Origin: Candidatus Omnitrophota bacterium
Lineage (GTDB): Bacteria > Omnitrophota > Gorgyraeia > Duberdicusellales > 4484-171
Assembly: GCA_023227945.1 (NCBI GenBank)
Contig: JALOCC010000019.1
Location: forward strand, 1 to 32,043
Direction: 5' to 3'
DNA: 32,043 bases
The notes under the pieces were generated by a model that saw only the letters and a list, made by a program, of their open reading frames with translations, ran no database searches and had not been told where the DNA came from. Each line of letters begins with the position of its first letter. The first letter of the stretch is position 1. Of the stretch, positions 7,395 through 14,462 are shown in pieces. Both the position numbers and the translations under genes were made by a program.

Positions 7395-8846
7395 ATGGAG
7401 AAAGTCGAATTTGAAAAAATTGACGATTATAGGTTTAGGATTCCTAAGAGCTATAAGCCGGGAATGCGCGTGGACGGTATTATTTATGCAAGTGAGAAGC
7501 TTCTTTCCGGAGTAAAAAACGATAATGCTTTTGAGCAGGTTGCAAATGTAGCATTTTTGCCGGGAATTGTTAAACATTCCTTGGCGATGCCGGACATCCA
7601 TTGGGGTTATGGTTTTCCTATCGGCGGAGTTGCAGCTACAGACCCGGAAAATGACGGAGTAATCTCACCCGGAGGCGTGGGTTATGATATAAATTGCGGT
7701 GTGCGCTTACTTCGGACTAATTTAACCCTTGAAGATGTGCAGGGGAAAATTTCTAACATCGTAAATAAACTATATCAAGATGTTCCTTCGGGTGTAGGCT
7801 CAACCGGTGAGATTAGCGTATCGGGAAAAGAGGAAAGAAGAGTCCTTCTTGAGGGGGCAAAATGGGCGGTATCGCGCGGTTTTGGAGTAAAAGATGATTT
7901 GGAATCTTGTGAAGAGTTCGGAGCTATTGAAGGCGCTGACCCTGACAGCGTTTCCGAGCGCGCATATAAGAGGGGCAAAGAACAGACTGGGACTCTCGGA
8001 AGCGGAAACCATTTCCTTGAAGCCCAGGTTATCAGTGATATCTTTGATGCAAAAACCGCCGAGAAATTAGGTTTAAACATAGGCCAGATTACAGTTATGA
8101 TTCATTCAGGCTCAAGAGGTTTAGGCTACCAGGTATGCGACGATTATGTAAGGCAAATGATTAGCTGTCTTAGCAAATACGCAATAAACGTGCCGGACAG
8201 GCAGCTTGCCTGTGCGCCAGTAAACAGCCCTGAAGCAAAGGAATATATCGGTGCAATGCGTGCGGCAGCAAATTATGCCTGGGCAAACCGGCAAGTTTTA
8301 ATGCACCTTACACGCTTGGCTTTTGAGAAGGTTTTTTCCAAAAGCTGGCAGTCTTTGGGTATGGATTTAATTTATGATGTTGCGCATAATATAGCAAAAT
8401 TTGAAAAACATATTGTTGACGGTAAAGAAAAACTTTTGTGCGTGCATCGAAAAGGTGCAACGCGTTCCTTTGGCCCGGGCCACCCTGAACTTCCAGAAAA
8501 GTATAAGGAAACAGGCCAGCCGGTGATTATACCGGGAGATATGGGAAGGGCATCATATCTACTGGTTGGTACTAAAAAAAGCGAAGAAGAAACTTTCGCA
8601 AGTACTTGTCACGGAGCCGGCAGAGTTTCTTCGCGCCACGAAGCATTAAAGAGAATAGATGTAAATGTTCTTTTAAAAGAACTTAAGGCTAAAGGCATAG
8701 AAGTAAGGGCAACCGGAAAAAAAACTATTGTCGAAGAAGCTCCTTCAGTGTATAAGAATATAGATGATGTTATAGAGGTCGTACAGGAAAGTGGTATTTC
8801 CCGTAAGGTTTGCAGAATGCGGCCGTTAGCGGTTGTTAAGGGATGA
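7395..8846 (+). CDS. rtcB: RNA-splicing/repair ligase RtcB
   Basis: 483 aa, the length of archaeal-type RtcB (the E. coli form is about 408). It joins 2',3'-cyclic phosphate or 3'-phosphate ends to 5'-OH ends using GTP and Mn2+. Motifs: GGVGYDINCGVR (metal Cys/Asp), GSGNHFLE, HSGSRGLG, VHRKGATR with GPGHPE, and TCHGAGR with H406 in the place of the guanylylated histidine. All expected metal ligands appear present. The partner archease lies upstream. Targets may include broken tRNAs; the window is unusually rich in interrupted tRNA genes. Confidence 0.96.
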   Translation: MEKVEFEKIDDYRFRIPKSYKPGMRVDGIIYASEKLLSGVKNDNAFEQVANVAFLPGIVKHSLAMPDIHWGYGFPIGGVAATDPENDGVISPGGVGYDINCGVRLLRTNLTLEDVQGKISNIVNKLYQDVPSGVGSTGEISVSGKEERRVLLEGAKWAVSRGFGVKDDLESCEEFGAIEGADPDSVSERAYKRGKEQTGTLGSGNHFLEAQVISDIFDAKTAEKLGLNIGQITVMIHSGSRGLGYQVCDDYVRQMISCLSKYAINVPDRQLACAPVNSPEAKEYIGAMRAAANYAWANRQVLMHLTRLAFEKVFSKSWQSLGMDLIYDVAHNIAKFEKHIVDGKEKLLCVHRKGATRSFGPGHPELPEKYKETGQPVIIPGDMGRASYLLVGTKKSEEETFASTCHGAGRVSSRHEALKRIDVNVLLKELKAKGIEVRATGKKTIVEEAPSVYKNIDDVIEVVQESGISRKVCRMRPLAVVKG

Positions 8847-8895
8847 TTGGGCTATTATGTTTTTATGTTGTTAGGTTGTTAAGCAAGAGGGAAAT

Positions 8896-10167
8896 ATGTT
8901 GGATGCAAAGTTTATAAGAGAAAATCCGGATACAGTAAGGCAGGCTTTAAAAGACAGGAATGATAAATTCGACCTGGATGGTTTTCTTTCTTTAGACGAA
9001 GAGAGAAGGCGGCTTATGCGTCAAATAGAGGAATTATCCGCACTCCAAAATAAGATTGACGCTGAGATGAAAATAATTATTAAGGAAAAGAAAGAGCCTG
9101 CTGCAAAGATTGCGGAAGGTAGAGAAATAAAAAAGCAGATTAGCGAGTTAAACAAAAATTTTAACGAATTAGAAGCCAGATTTAAAGACCAGTTGCTGAG
9201 AATCCCGAATGTTCCGCATCCGTCTATACCAAAAGGGCATCCGTCAAATAATAAGGTTATTAAAGAATGGGGGAATAAACGTAGGTTTGATTTTAAGCCG
9301 CTTGATCACATTACGCTTGCCGAACATCTGGATATCATAGATTTTAAGCGTGCTGCCAAAATAAGCGGTTCGAATTTCGTTTTGTTCAAGGGCGCTGGCG
9401 CACGGCTTGAAAGAGCGCTGATTAATTTTATGCTTGATTTGCATACGCAAAAGCATGGATTTAAAGAAGTGTTTCCGCCGATGCTGGTTAACCGTGATTC
9501 AATGCGTGCAACAGGCCAATTACCGAAGCTTGAAGAGGATATGTATAAACTTCACGATGACGAACTTTTTCTTATTCCCACGGCGGAAGTCCCTGTAACC
9601 AACATTCACCGAGACGAAGTTTTGCGCGAAGAGGATTTGCCAATCTACTATACTGCGTATACCGCGTGTTTTAGAAGAGAAGCTGGTTCTTATGGAAAAG
9701 ATACAAAGGGGTTAACGCGGGTGCACCAATTCGATAAAGTAGAGCTTGTTAAATTTGTAAAGCCAGATACTTCTTACGAGGAGCTTGAAAAACTGCTCAC
9801 AAATGCATATACGGTTTTAGAGTTGTTGAATATTCCTTATAGGATATTAGAACTTGCAACCGGCGATATCAGTTTTGCCGCGGCAAAATGTTATGATATT
9901 GAAATTTATGCGCCGGGGATCGATAAATGGCTTGAAGTTTCAAGCTGCAGCAATTTTGAGGATTTTCAGGCAAGGCGCGCAAATATTCGCTACAAAGAAA
10001 AAGAAACCGGAAAACTTAAGTTTGTTCATACCTTAAACGGCTCAGGGGTTGCTTTGGCGCGCCTGGTGGTTGCTATCCTTGAAAACTATCAGCAAGCCGA
10101 TGGCACAATTACGATACCTGAAGTTTTACGGACATACATGGGCGGGCTGGAAAAAATTTCCGAATAA
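8896..10167 (+). CDS. serS: Seryl-tRNA synthetase
   Basis: 423 aa, normal length. The N-terminal coiled-coil arm (about residues 30-105, E/K/R-rich) reads the long variable arm of tRNA-Ser. The class II core carries TAEVPVTN (serine/ATP site), motif 2 CFRREAGSYGKDTKG, the EVSSCSNFEDFQARR segment, and motif 3 with GSGVALARL. GAGGGAAAT precedes ATG. A tRNA-Ser gene and a broken tRNA-Ser lie about 0.7-1.3 kb downstream, so enzyme and substrate genes are neighbours. Confidence 0.97.
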   Translation: MLDAKFIRENPDTVRQALKDRNDKFDLDGFLSLDEERRRLMRQIEELSALQNKIDAEMKIIIKEKKEPAAKIAEGREIKKQISELNKNFNELEARFKDQLLRIPNVPHPSIPKGHPSNNKVIKEWGNKRRFDFKPLDHITLAEHLDIIDFKRAAKISGSNFVLFKGAGARLERALINFMLDLHTQKHGFKEVFPPMLVNRDSMRATGQLPKLEEDMYKLHDDELFLIPTAEVPVTNIHRDEVLREEDLPIYYTAYTACFRREAGSYGKDTKGLTRVHQFDKVELVKFVKPDTSYEELEKLLTNAYTVLELLNIPYRILELATGDISFAAAKCYDIEIYAPGIDKWLEVSSCSNFEDFQARRANIRYKEKETGKLKFVHTLNGSGVALARLVVAILENYQQADGTITIPEVLRTYMGGLEKISE

Positions 10168-10188
10168 TTTACAAGAGAGAGGTGCAAA

Positions 10189-10776
10189 ATGGATGAAAAA
10201 GTTACAAAACAAAATTCTTTCTTTACTTTAATTAAATTTTTTCTTTTTTTAATTATATTTTGTTTCGTAATTTCTATAAGCAAAGAATTTTTTAAAGAAA
10301 TAAGAGCGCAGGAAGCGCTTAATATAAATATTCTTTTTTTCTCGGCACTTTCTGCTTTTTCGTTTTACACTTTCCTTGTCGATTTAAATGGGATTTATAA
10401 AAAGATACAGAATTTTTTCTTCCATTCATCGTTTCTCTCATATCTTGTGCCTTCGTTTCTTGTTCTTTTAAGCCTTGGTTATTTTATACTTCCAAAAGCA
10501 TTTAACCTGGAAATCGATAAAGGAATTTTTGTTTTCCTTGGCGGTTTTGTTTTTACATCGCACCTTATTTTTATTGCGCGGGAAAACAAAGGCAAGAATT
10601 TTGCCAGTGTTATAAATTATTTGTTTAATTTCAGCATTCTATATATAATAAACCTTTTGTTATTGGGAGTGTATTTAATGGCAGCGTTTGAAATAAATCT
10701 GGGGAAGGTCTTAGTTGAGGGTTTAACCGGCGGCGCCTTATTGATTAAAAACTTGTTTACGCAGATTTTGCATTGA
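10189..10776 (+). CDS. Integral membrane protein, unknown function (195 aa)
   Basis: Five or so hydrophobic helices (roughly residues 12-31, 45-63, 78-98, 108-125 and 143-168) separated by short charged loops, with a GAGAGAGG box before the ATG. It starts 21 bp after serS and may be cotranscribed. No catalytic motif is visible and I do not recognise the family. Confidence 0.82.
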   Translation: MDEKVTKQNSFFTLIKFFLFLIIFCFVISISKEFFKEIRAQEALNINILFFSALSAFSFYTFLVDLNGIYKKIQNFFFHSSFLSYLVPSFLVLLSLGYFILPKAFNLEIDKGIFVFLGGFVFTSHLIFIARENKGKNFASVINYLFNFSILYIINLLLLGVYLMAAFEINLGKVLVEGLTGGALLIKNLFTQILH

Positions 10777-10794
10777 TAGAATAGTTATTTTAAA

Positions 10795-10855
10795 GATTTC
10801 TCGTCTCACTTTCGGTGAGACTCGAAATCCAAAAAATTACTTCGTAATTTTTTGG
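10795..10855. repeat. Two adjoining palindromes running into the broken tRNA-Ser
   Basis: The first hairpin pairs 10795-10809 with 10815-10829 (stem GATTTC...TCTCAC with three central mismatches, loop TTTCG). The second pairs 10829-10840 with 10844-10855 perfectly (CCAAAAAATTAC, loop TTC). Its last two bases are the first two bases of the tRNA-Ser pseudogene. The second can act as an intrinsic terminator-like stem, but it lacks a separate T-tract. Confidence 0.85.
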
Positions 10856-10874
10856 AGAGGTGGCCGAGTGGTTT

Positions 10875-10922
10875 TCCGCCACTGATGACTTTTTATATGT
10901 GGGCGGATCCGCCTCTGGCGGA
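10875..10922. repeat. Palindromic element, TCCGCC...GGCGGA family, in the D loop
   Basis: 48 bp, one base different from the element at 5199-5246. It is inserted between GGTTT and AAGGC of the tRNA-Ser D loop with no evident target-site duplication. It carries the internal GGCGGATCCGCC palindrome near its 3' end. Confidence 0.9.
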
Positions 10923-10936
10923 AAGGCGCCGGTTTG

Positions 10937-11016
10937 TTCAATGAAACTTAGCCTTTTTGTGTGTAACCACAAAAAGGCTTTAGTTGAATTAATCCGACCA
11001 ACGAAGTGGTGGCGGA
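10937..11016. repeat. Composite palindromic insert in the anticodon loop
   Basis: 80 bp between G34 and C35 of the anticodon. The first part folds as an imperfect hairpin whose core pairs GCCTTTTTGTG with CACAAAAAGGC, flanked by TTCAA/TTGAA. The second part, TCCGACCA...TGGTGGCGGA (10993-11016), looks like a shrunken member of the TCCGCC family. It may be two elements inserted one after another. Confidence 0.78.
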
Positions 11017-11055
11017 CTAAACCGGTGTACGATCGTAAGGTTGTACCTGGGGTTC

Positions 11056-11106
11056 CCCGCCACCTTAATAAAAAATATATAGGCGGGCGGGTCCGCCTGC
11101 GGCGGA
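11056..11106. repeat. Palindromic element, TCCGCC...GGCGGA family, in the T loop
   Basis: 51 bp ending GGCGGGTCCGCC, TGC, GGCGGA, related to the 3' end of the 48-bp copies. The middle is AT-rich and different. It is inserted in the T loop after GGGGTTC and before AAATCCCC. The exact left edge is uncertain by 2-3 bp because the junction is a run of C. Confidence 0.82.
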
Positions 11107-11153
11107 AAATCCCCACCTTAATTTATACATAAACAGCGCTTTTGCTAAGTAAT

Positions 11154-11417
11154 ATGCCGTGGATATATGTGTTGCGAAGTAGTAAAGATAATAAGCTTTA
11201 CATCGGCAGTACGAGAGATTTAAAAAATCGTATAAAATTGCACAATGCGGGAAAAGTAAAATCGACAAAATCAAGAAAGCCATTTGAATTGTTACATAGT
11301 GAAGAATATGAGACAATAATAGAAGTACGCAAAGGAGAAAATTTTTTGAAAACTGGCCATGGTAGAGAATGGCTAAAGAATGAAATAGTAGCTTGGAAGG
11401 GTGGCCGAGTGGTTTAA
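11154..11417 (+). CDS. GIY-YIG nuclease family protein ending inside tRNA-Ser
   Basis: 87 aa, a stand-alone GIY-YIG domain as in UvrC and homing endonucleases. Motifs: WIYVL and LYIGST (the GIY and YIG strands), the catalytic arginine in DLKNRIKLHN, and the metal-binding glutamate in KGENFLKTGHGR. ATG 11154 is chosen over an upstream TTG because the protein then begins at PWIYVLRS as family members do. No clear Shine-Dalgarno is seen. The last eight residues (AWKGGRVV) and stop codon are read from the start of the intact tRNA-Ser gene, a 23-bp overlap. A broken tRNA-Ser lies just upstream, so the ORF sits between two copies of the same tRNA. Confidence 0.88.
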   Translation: MPWIYVLRSSKDNKLYIGSTRDLKNRIKLHNAGKVKSTKSRKPFELLHSEEYETIIEVRKGENFLKTGHGREWLKNEIVAWKGGRVV

Positions 11418-11485
11418 GGCGCCGGTTTGCTAAACCGGTGTACGATCGTAAGGTTGTACCTGGGGTTCAAATCCCCACCCTTCCG
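11395..11485 (+). tRNA. tRNA-Ser (anticodon GCT)
   Basis: 91 nt with acceptor GGAAGGG/CCCTTCC, anticodon stem CCGGT/ACCGG with loop TTGCTAA (anticodon GCT), the long class II variable arm TGTACGATCGTAAGGTTGTA, T stem TGGGG/CCCCA, and discriminator G at 11485. CCA is not encoded. It overlaps the 3' end of the GIY-YIG gene and precedes dnaX by 33 bp. Confidence 0.97.
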
Positions 11486-11518
11486 TGATTGATTAATAAA
11501 TTAAATAATTAACGAATT

Positions 11519-13231
11519 ATGGACTACATCGCATTTGCTTTAAAGTATCGCCCGCAGAATTTTGATGAAGTTATAGGCCAGGAAAATGTTGTAACTTCTA
11601 TCAAAAACGCTATTCTTAAAAAGCATATTCATCACGCCTATCTTTTTAGTGGGCCGCGCGGGACCGGCAAAACTTCCCTTGCGCGAATTTTTGCAAAGGC
11701 ACTTAATTGCGAAAGTGAAAATTCGCCGGTGGTATCGCCTTGCGGTAAATGCATCAGCTGTGTTGAAATTACCAAAGGTTCTTCTTTGGATATTATCGAG
11801 GTTGATGGCGCTTCAAACAGGGGTATTGATGAAATACGCACGCTTCGCGAGAATGTTAAATTGTCCCCTGCGCATTCGCGCTACAAAGTATATATCATTG
11901 ATGAAGTGCATATGCTTACCCAAGAAGCTTTTAACGCTCTCCTAAAAACACTTGAAGAGCCGCCTACCCACGTTAAATTTATTTTCGCAACTACTCATCC
12001 GCATAAAGTAATACCTACGATTTTATCAAGATGCCAGAAATTTCAATTTAAGCTTGTTGCGCTGGAGAAAATTGTAAATAAACTGAAAAGTATTACAAAA
12101 ATTGAAGGAGTAAAAATAAACGATAATCTTCTATATGCTATAGCAAGAGCTTCCGGCGGAAGTATCAGAGACGCTGAGTCATTGCTTGATCAGCTTGTTC
12201 CTGTAGTGCTTGAAAAAGGTTCTATGGAGGATGTTTTTTCATTTTTGGGAATAATTGACGAGGACAGCTTGAGTAAAATGGCAGGTTTTATCGTAAACAA
12301 GGATTTACAGTCTTCGTTGGATTTTGTAGATAGAGTAGTTCAGGACGGCAAAGACTTAAGTATATTCGTAAACGCGCTTATCGAGTATCTAAGAAATTTT
12401 CTCTTAGCCAAGGTAAGCCTAAAAACTTTCAATAGCCTGGAGGATATATCTACAGAGTCCAAGGCGTCGATTCTTAAGGCGTGCAGTTCAATTACCCTTT
12501 CGCAAATTTTAAAAATAATCGATTTGCTGATAGAAGCAAAAGAACTTTCCCACAGGCTAAATACGGTAAGGATACCGCTTGAGCTTGCGCTTGTAAAATT
12601 CATTTTGCCGCAGGAATCCGATTATAAGAAGTCTGAAGAAAAAATCATGAATATGCCTGTTGATAAAAAAAGCCTGCCTGATAAAAAAGTAAACGCTGAA
12701 ACTAAACTTTCGGATTCAAATATCAAGCTGGAAGGGGATTTTGATATAGACGATGAAGAGGGTAGCGTTAAAAAAGTGTCTTTATCACAAGAGTCACAAA
12801 CTGAAACAAAAATTGATAATGATGGCCTTTTGCTTTCCGAAATTAAGGCAAGATGGGCGGAGATAATCGTAAATATACAGAAGGTCCGTGCGGCTATAAG
12901 TTCGCATCTTTCGTTTGCCGAGCCCCTTTCTTCAAGTTCAAATATCGTAAAAATAGGATTTTCCAACAAAGATTATTTTCACAAAGAAATAGTTGAGGAA
13001 CCCAAGAACGTAAAATTTATCGAGGACGTTGTTTCTAAAATATTGAATAAAAAAATCGGTATAAAATTTATCCTTTCGGATAGGATTACGTCAAAAACTG
13101 TTAATATTGCGCAACATAAAGCAAGTTCTGCCCAAACGCAGGCGGAGGGTAATCCTTCCGGGCAGCAAAATGAATTTATAAACGAACTGATGGATACTTT
13201 TGGCGGCCAGTTTCATACGGACGATGAGTAA
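11519..13231 (+). CDS. dnaX: DNA polymerase III subunit tau/gamma
   Basis: 570 aa, the clamp-loader ATPase. AAA+ motifs: Walker A GPRGTGKT (residues 45-52), the zinc module C...CGKCISC, Walker B YIIDEVHML, sensor 1 FIFATTHPHKV, and the arginine finger region ILSRCQKF with sensor 2 GGSIRDAESLLDQ. A variable acidic linker (about 370-430) is followed by a tau-type C-terminal region that would bind the polymerase and helicase. I see no evident slippery frameshift site. recR follows after 90 bp; the ybaB gene often found between them is absent. Confidence 0.96.
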   Translation: MDYIAFALKYRPQNFDEVIGQENVVTSIKNAILKKHIHHAYLFSGPRGTGKTSLARIFAKALNCESENSPVVSPCGKCISCVEITKGSSLDIIEVDGASNRGIDEIRTLRENVKLSPAHSRYKVYIIDEVHMLTQEAFNALLKTLEEPPTHVKFIFATTHPHKVIPTILSRCQKFQFKLVALEKIVNKLKSITKIEGVKINDNLLYAIARASGGSIRDAESLLDQLVPVVLEKGSMEDVFSFLGIIDEDSLSKMAGFIVNKDLQSSLDFVDRVVQDGKDLSIFVNALIEYLRNFLLAKVSLKTFNSLEDISTESKASILKACSSITLSQILKIIDLLIEAKELSHRLNTVRIPLELALVKFILPQESDYKKSEEKIMNMPVDKKSLPDKKVNAETKLSDSNIKLEGDFDIDDEEGSVKKVSLSQESQTETKIDNDGLLLSEIKARWAEIIVNIQKVRAAISSHLSFAEPLSSSSNIVKIGFSNKDYFHKEIVEEPKNVKFIEDVVSKILNKKIGIKFILSDRITSKTVNIAQHKASSAQTQAEGNPSGQQNEFINELMDTFGGQFHTDDE

Positions 13232-13321
13232 TTTGAACAAAAAAAGTTAAACCGATGGCAAGCTACAGATAGCAGGTGATTTTATCTGCTATTTGCCAAG
13301 CTGTCATCTACCATCTGTAAA

Positions 13322-13918
13322 ATGAGTTTTCCAAAAATATTTAACGAGTTAGTTACGAGTTTAGCGCGTTTCCCGGGAATAGGCAGGCGCAGTGCCGAGC
13401 GTATTGCTTTTTATATCCTTAAAATGTCTCCGGAGGATGTAAAAGACCTGTCGCGTAAAATAGAGGAAATCCATAATCATATAAAACCCTGTAAACTATG
13501 TAATAACTTTTCAACCCATGAAGTTTGTTCCATATGCAGCGACTATAAACGCGACAAGGAAATGGTTTGTATCATTGAAGAGCCCAAGGATATTTTAGCC
13601 ATTGAAAAGACTTCGCAATATAATGGCCTTTATTATGTTCTTTTAGGCTCAATTTCACCCCTTGATGGAGTAAACGGCGAAGATTTAAACTTAAGAAAAC
13701 TAATGAACCGTATCGAACAAGGAGAAATAAAGGAAATTATAATTTCTACGGATGCCGATAACGACGGAGAGTTAACTGCGCAATATTTGATTGAAAAAAT
13801 TTCTCCTTATAAAATCAAAATGTACCGTATAGCCATAGGAGTTCCGCTTGGTACCCAGATTGAATATATTGATTCCGCAACTCTAGGCAAAGCATTGCTC
13901 GAGAAGAGGCCGGTATAG
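13322..13918 (+). CDS. recR: Recombination mediator RecR
   Basis: 198 aa, normal length. Helix-hairpin-helix FPGIGRRSAERIAFYIL at the N-terminus, a four-cysteine zinc finger CKLC...CSIC (about residues 57-72), then a Toprim domain with CIIEEPKD and the IISTDADNDGELTAQYL acidic motif. With RecO/RecF it loads RecA on SSB-coated gaps. The start ATG follows a repeat-like spacer without a strong Shine-Dalgarno. Gene order dnaX-recR supports the call. Confidence 0.96.
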   Translation: MSFPKIFNELVTSLARFPGIGRRSAERIAFYILKMSPEDVKDLSRKIEEIHNHIKPCKLCNNFSTHEVCSICSDYKRDKEMVCIIEEPKDILAIEKTSQYNGLYYVLLGSISPLDGVNGEDLNLRKLMNRIEQGEIKEIIISTDADNDGELTAQYLIEKISPYKIKMYRIAIGVPLGTQIEYIDSATLGKALLEKRPV

Positions 13919-13942
13919 GGTAAATCCAAACTTAAGTGTGTG

Positions 13943-13971
13943 TTGACGTAAAATAACAATTACGCTATAAT
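13943..13971 (+). promoter_or_regulatory. Strong sigma-70 promoter upstream of tRNA-Asn
   Basis: TTGACG (13943-13948) and TATAAT (13966-13971) are separated by exactly 17 bp. The predicted start is near 13978, so the transcript would include the truncated tRNA 5' copy and the palindromes before the full tRNA-Asn. Confidence 0.85.
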
Positions 13972-13981
13972 TACCCCTCGT

Positions 13982-14012
13982 TTGTTCTTTTACAAATTTA
14001 TTCCCCGGTAGC
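13982..14012 (+). repeat. 31-bp direct repeat: truncated copy of tRNA-Asn leader and 5' end
   Basis: It is identical to 14123-14153. It comprises a 20-bp leader (TTGTTCTTTTACAAATTTAT) and the first 11 nt of tRNA-Asn (TCCCCGGTAGC). It breaks off at the D arm, where the palindromic insert begins. Confidence 0.92.
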
Positions 14013-14114
14013 CAAATTCGCCTTTTTCCACAATTTTGATAAAGGCGAATTTGTCCCGACGAACTCGGGGTAAATTTATGAAAGAAATTTACCCCGTATC
14101 TAGGTGAGTCGGGA
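14013..14114. repeat. Palindromic insert between the two tRNA-Asn 5' copies
   Basis: It contains a perfect 13-bp stem (CAAATTCGCCTTT at 14013-14025 with 14041-14053), then an outer TCCCGAC/GTCGGGA pair (14054-14060 with 14108-14114) enclosing a perfect 12-bp stem CGGGGTAAATTT (14066-14077 with 14085-14096). No ORF. The direct repeat of the tRNA leader resumes a few bases later at 14123. Confidence 0.88.
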
Positions 14115-14177
14115 TAATAACATTGTTCTTTTACAAATTTATTCCCCGGTAGCTCAATTGGTAGAGCGGCTGGCTGT

Positions 14178-14424
14178 GCGAGGCCGAAGGCCGAGCATCT
14201 CGAGGCGATAGCCGAGAGATCTTGAACTCAAGGTGTTAGCAGCTCTTATGGGAAACCGTAAGATGAAAAAGCGAGTAAATTCAGGGAAACCCCGACGTTA
14301 CGTTGGGGCAATCCTGAGCCAAGCCCTGTATGGGAAGGTGCAGAGACTAGACACTCGCTGCCTAAATCCGATGTGGACATGGCAAAGGTATAGTCCGACT
14401 CTCACAGTAATGTGAGTCAGCGTG
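14178..14424 (+). ncRNA. Group I self-splicing intron (247 nt)
   Basis: All core helices can be traced. P1: exon GGCTGT (14172-14177) with guide GCAGCT (14239-14244), a U-G pair at the splice site. P10: guide GTTA (14235-14238) with exon 2 TAAC (14425-14428). P2: CTTATGG/CCGTAAG with GAAA loop (14245-14262). P3: GCGAGT/ACTCGC (14271-14276, 14353-14358). P4: TCAGG/CCTGA (14281-14285, 14313-14317). P5: 14290-14297 with 14301-14308. P6: GCC/GGT (14318-14320, 14337-14339). P7: GACTA/TAGTC (14345-14349, 14391-14395). P8: TGCC/GGCA (14359-14362, 14381-14384). P9 is around 14397-14419, with a terminal G at 14424. No homing endonuclease is encoded. Confidence 0.95.
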
Positions 14425-14446
14425 TAACCAGTAGGTCGTAGGTTCG

Positions 14447-14462
14447 AGCCCTACCCGGGGAG
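14447..14462 (+). repeat. attL core (tRNA-Asn 3' end)
   Basis: AGCCCTACCCGGGGAG. The match to the right copy is exact for 16 bp and ends at the next base on each side. The tRNA is intact on this side, as expected when the element supplies the missing 3' end. Confidence 0.83.

Larger units (their letters stand above)
10854..11120 (+). pseudogene. tRNA-Ser(GCU) pseudogene split by three palindromic inserts
   Basis: Four pieces match the intact tRNA-Ser at 11395-11485: 10854-10874 (acceptor and D arm), 10923-10936 (rest of D arm, anticodon 5' stem), 11017-11055 (anticodon 3' stem, identical variable arm, T 5' stem), and 11107-11119 (T 3' stem and start of acceptor). Inserts of 48, 80 and 51 bp lie in the D loop, between the G and C of anticodon GCT, and in the T loop. 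The acceptor is degraded: GGAGAGG faces CCTTAAT, with two clear mismatches in its outer half. All three arm stems are otherwise kept. I infer it is non-functional because a clean copy lies 300 bp away. Confidence 0.88.

Noticed and set aside
10854..11120. Functional multi-intron tRNA-Ser as the main annotation
   Set aside because: The outer acceptor stem does not pair and an intact gene with the same body is 300 bp away, so pseudogene is the safer call. The splicing idea is kept only as a hypothesis.
10860..11132. Open frames in both directions across the broken tRNA-Ser
   Set aside because: They run through tRNA and palindromic inserts, have no family features, and the two strands mirror each other.
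14233..14415. 60-aa open frame inside the tRNA-Asn intron
   Set aside because: It overlaps the conserved P2 to P9 core of the group I intron and has no endonuclease motif, so it is a chance frame.
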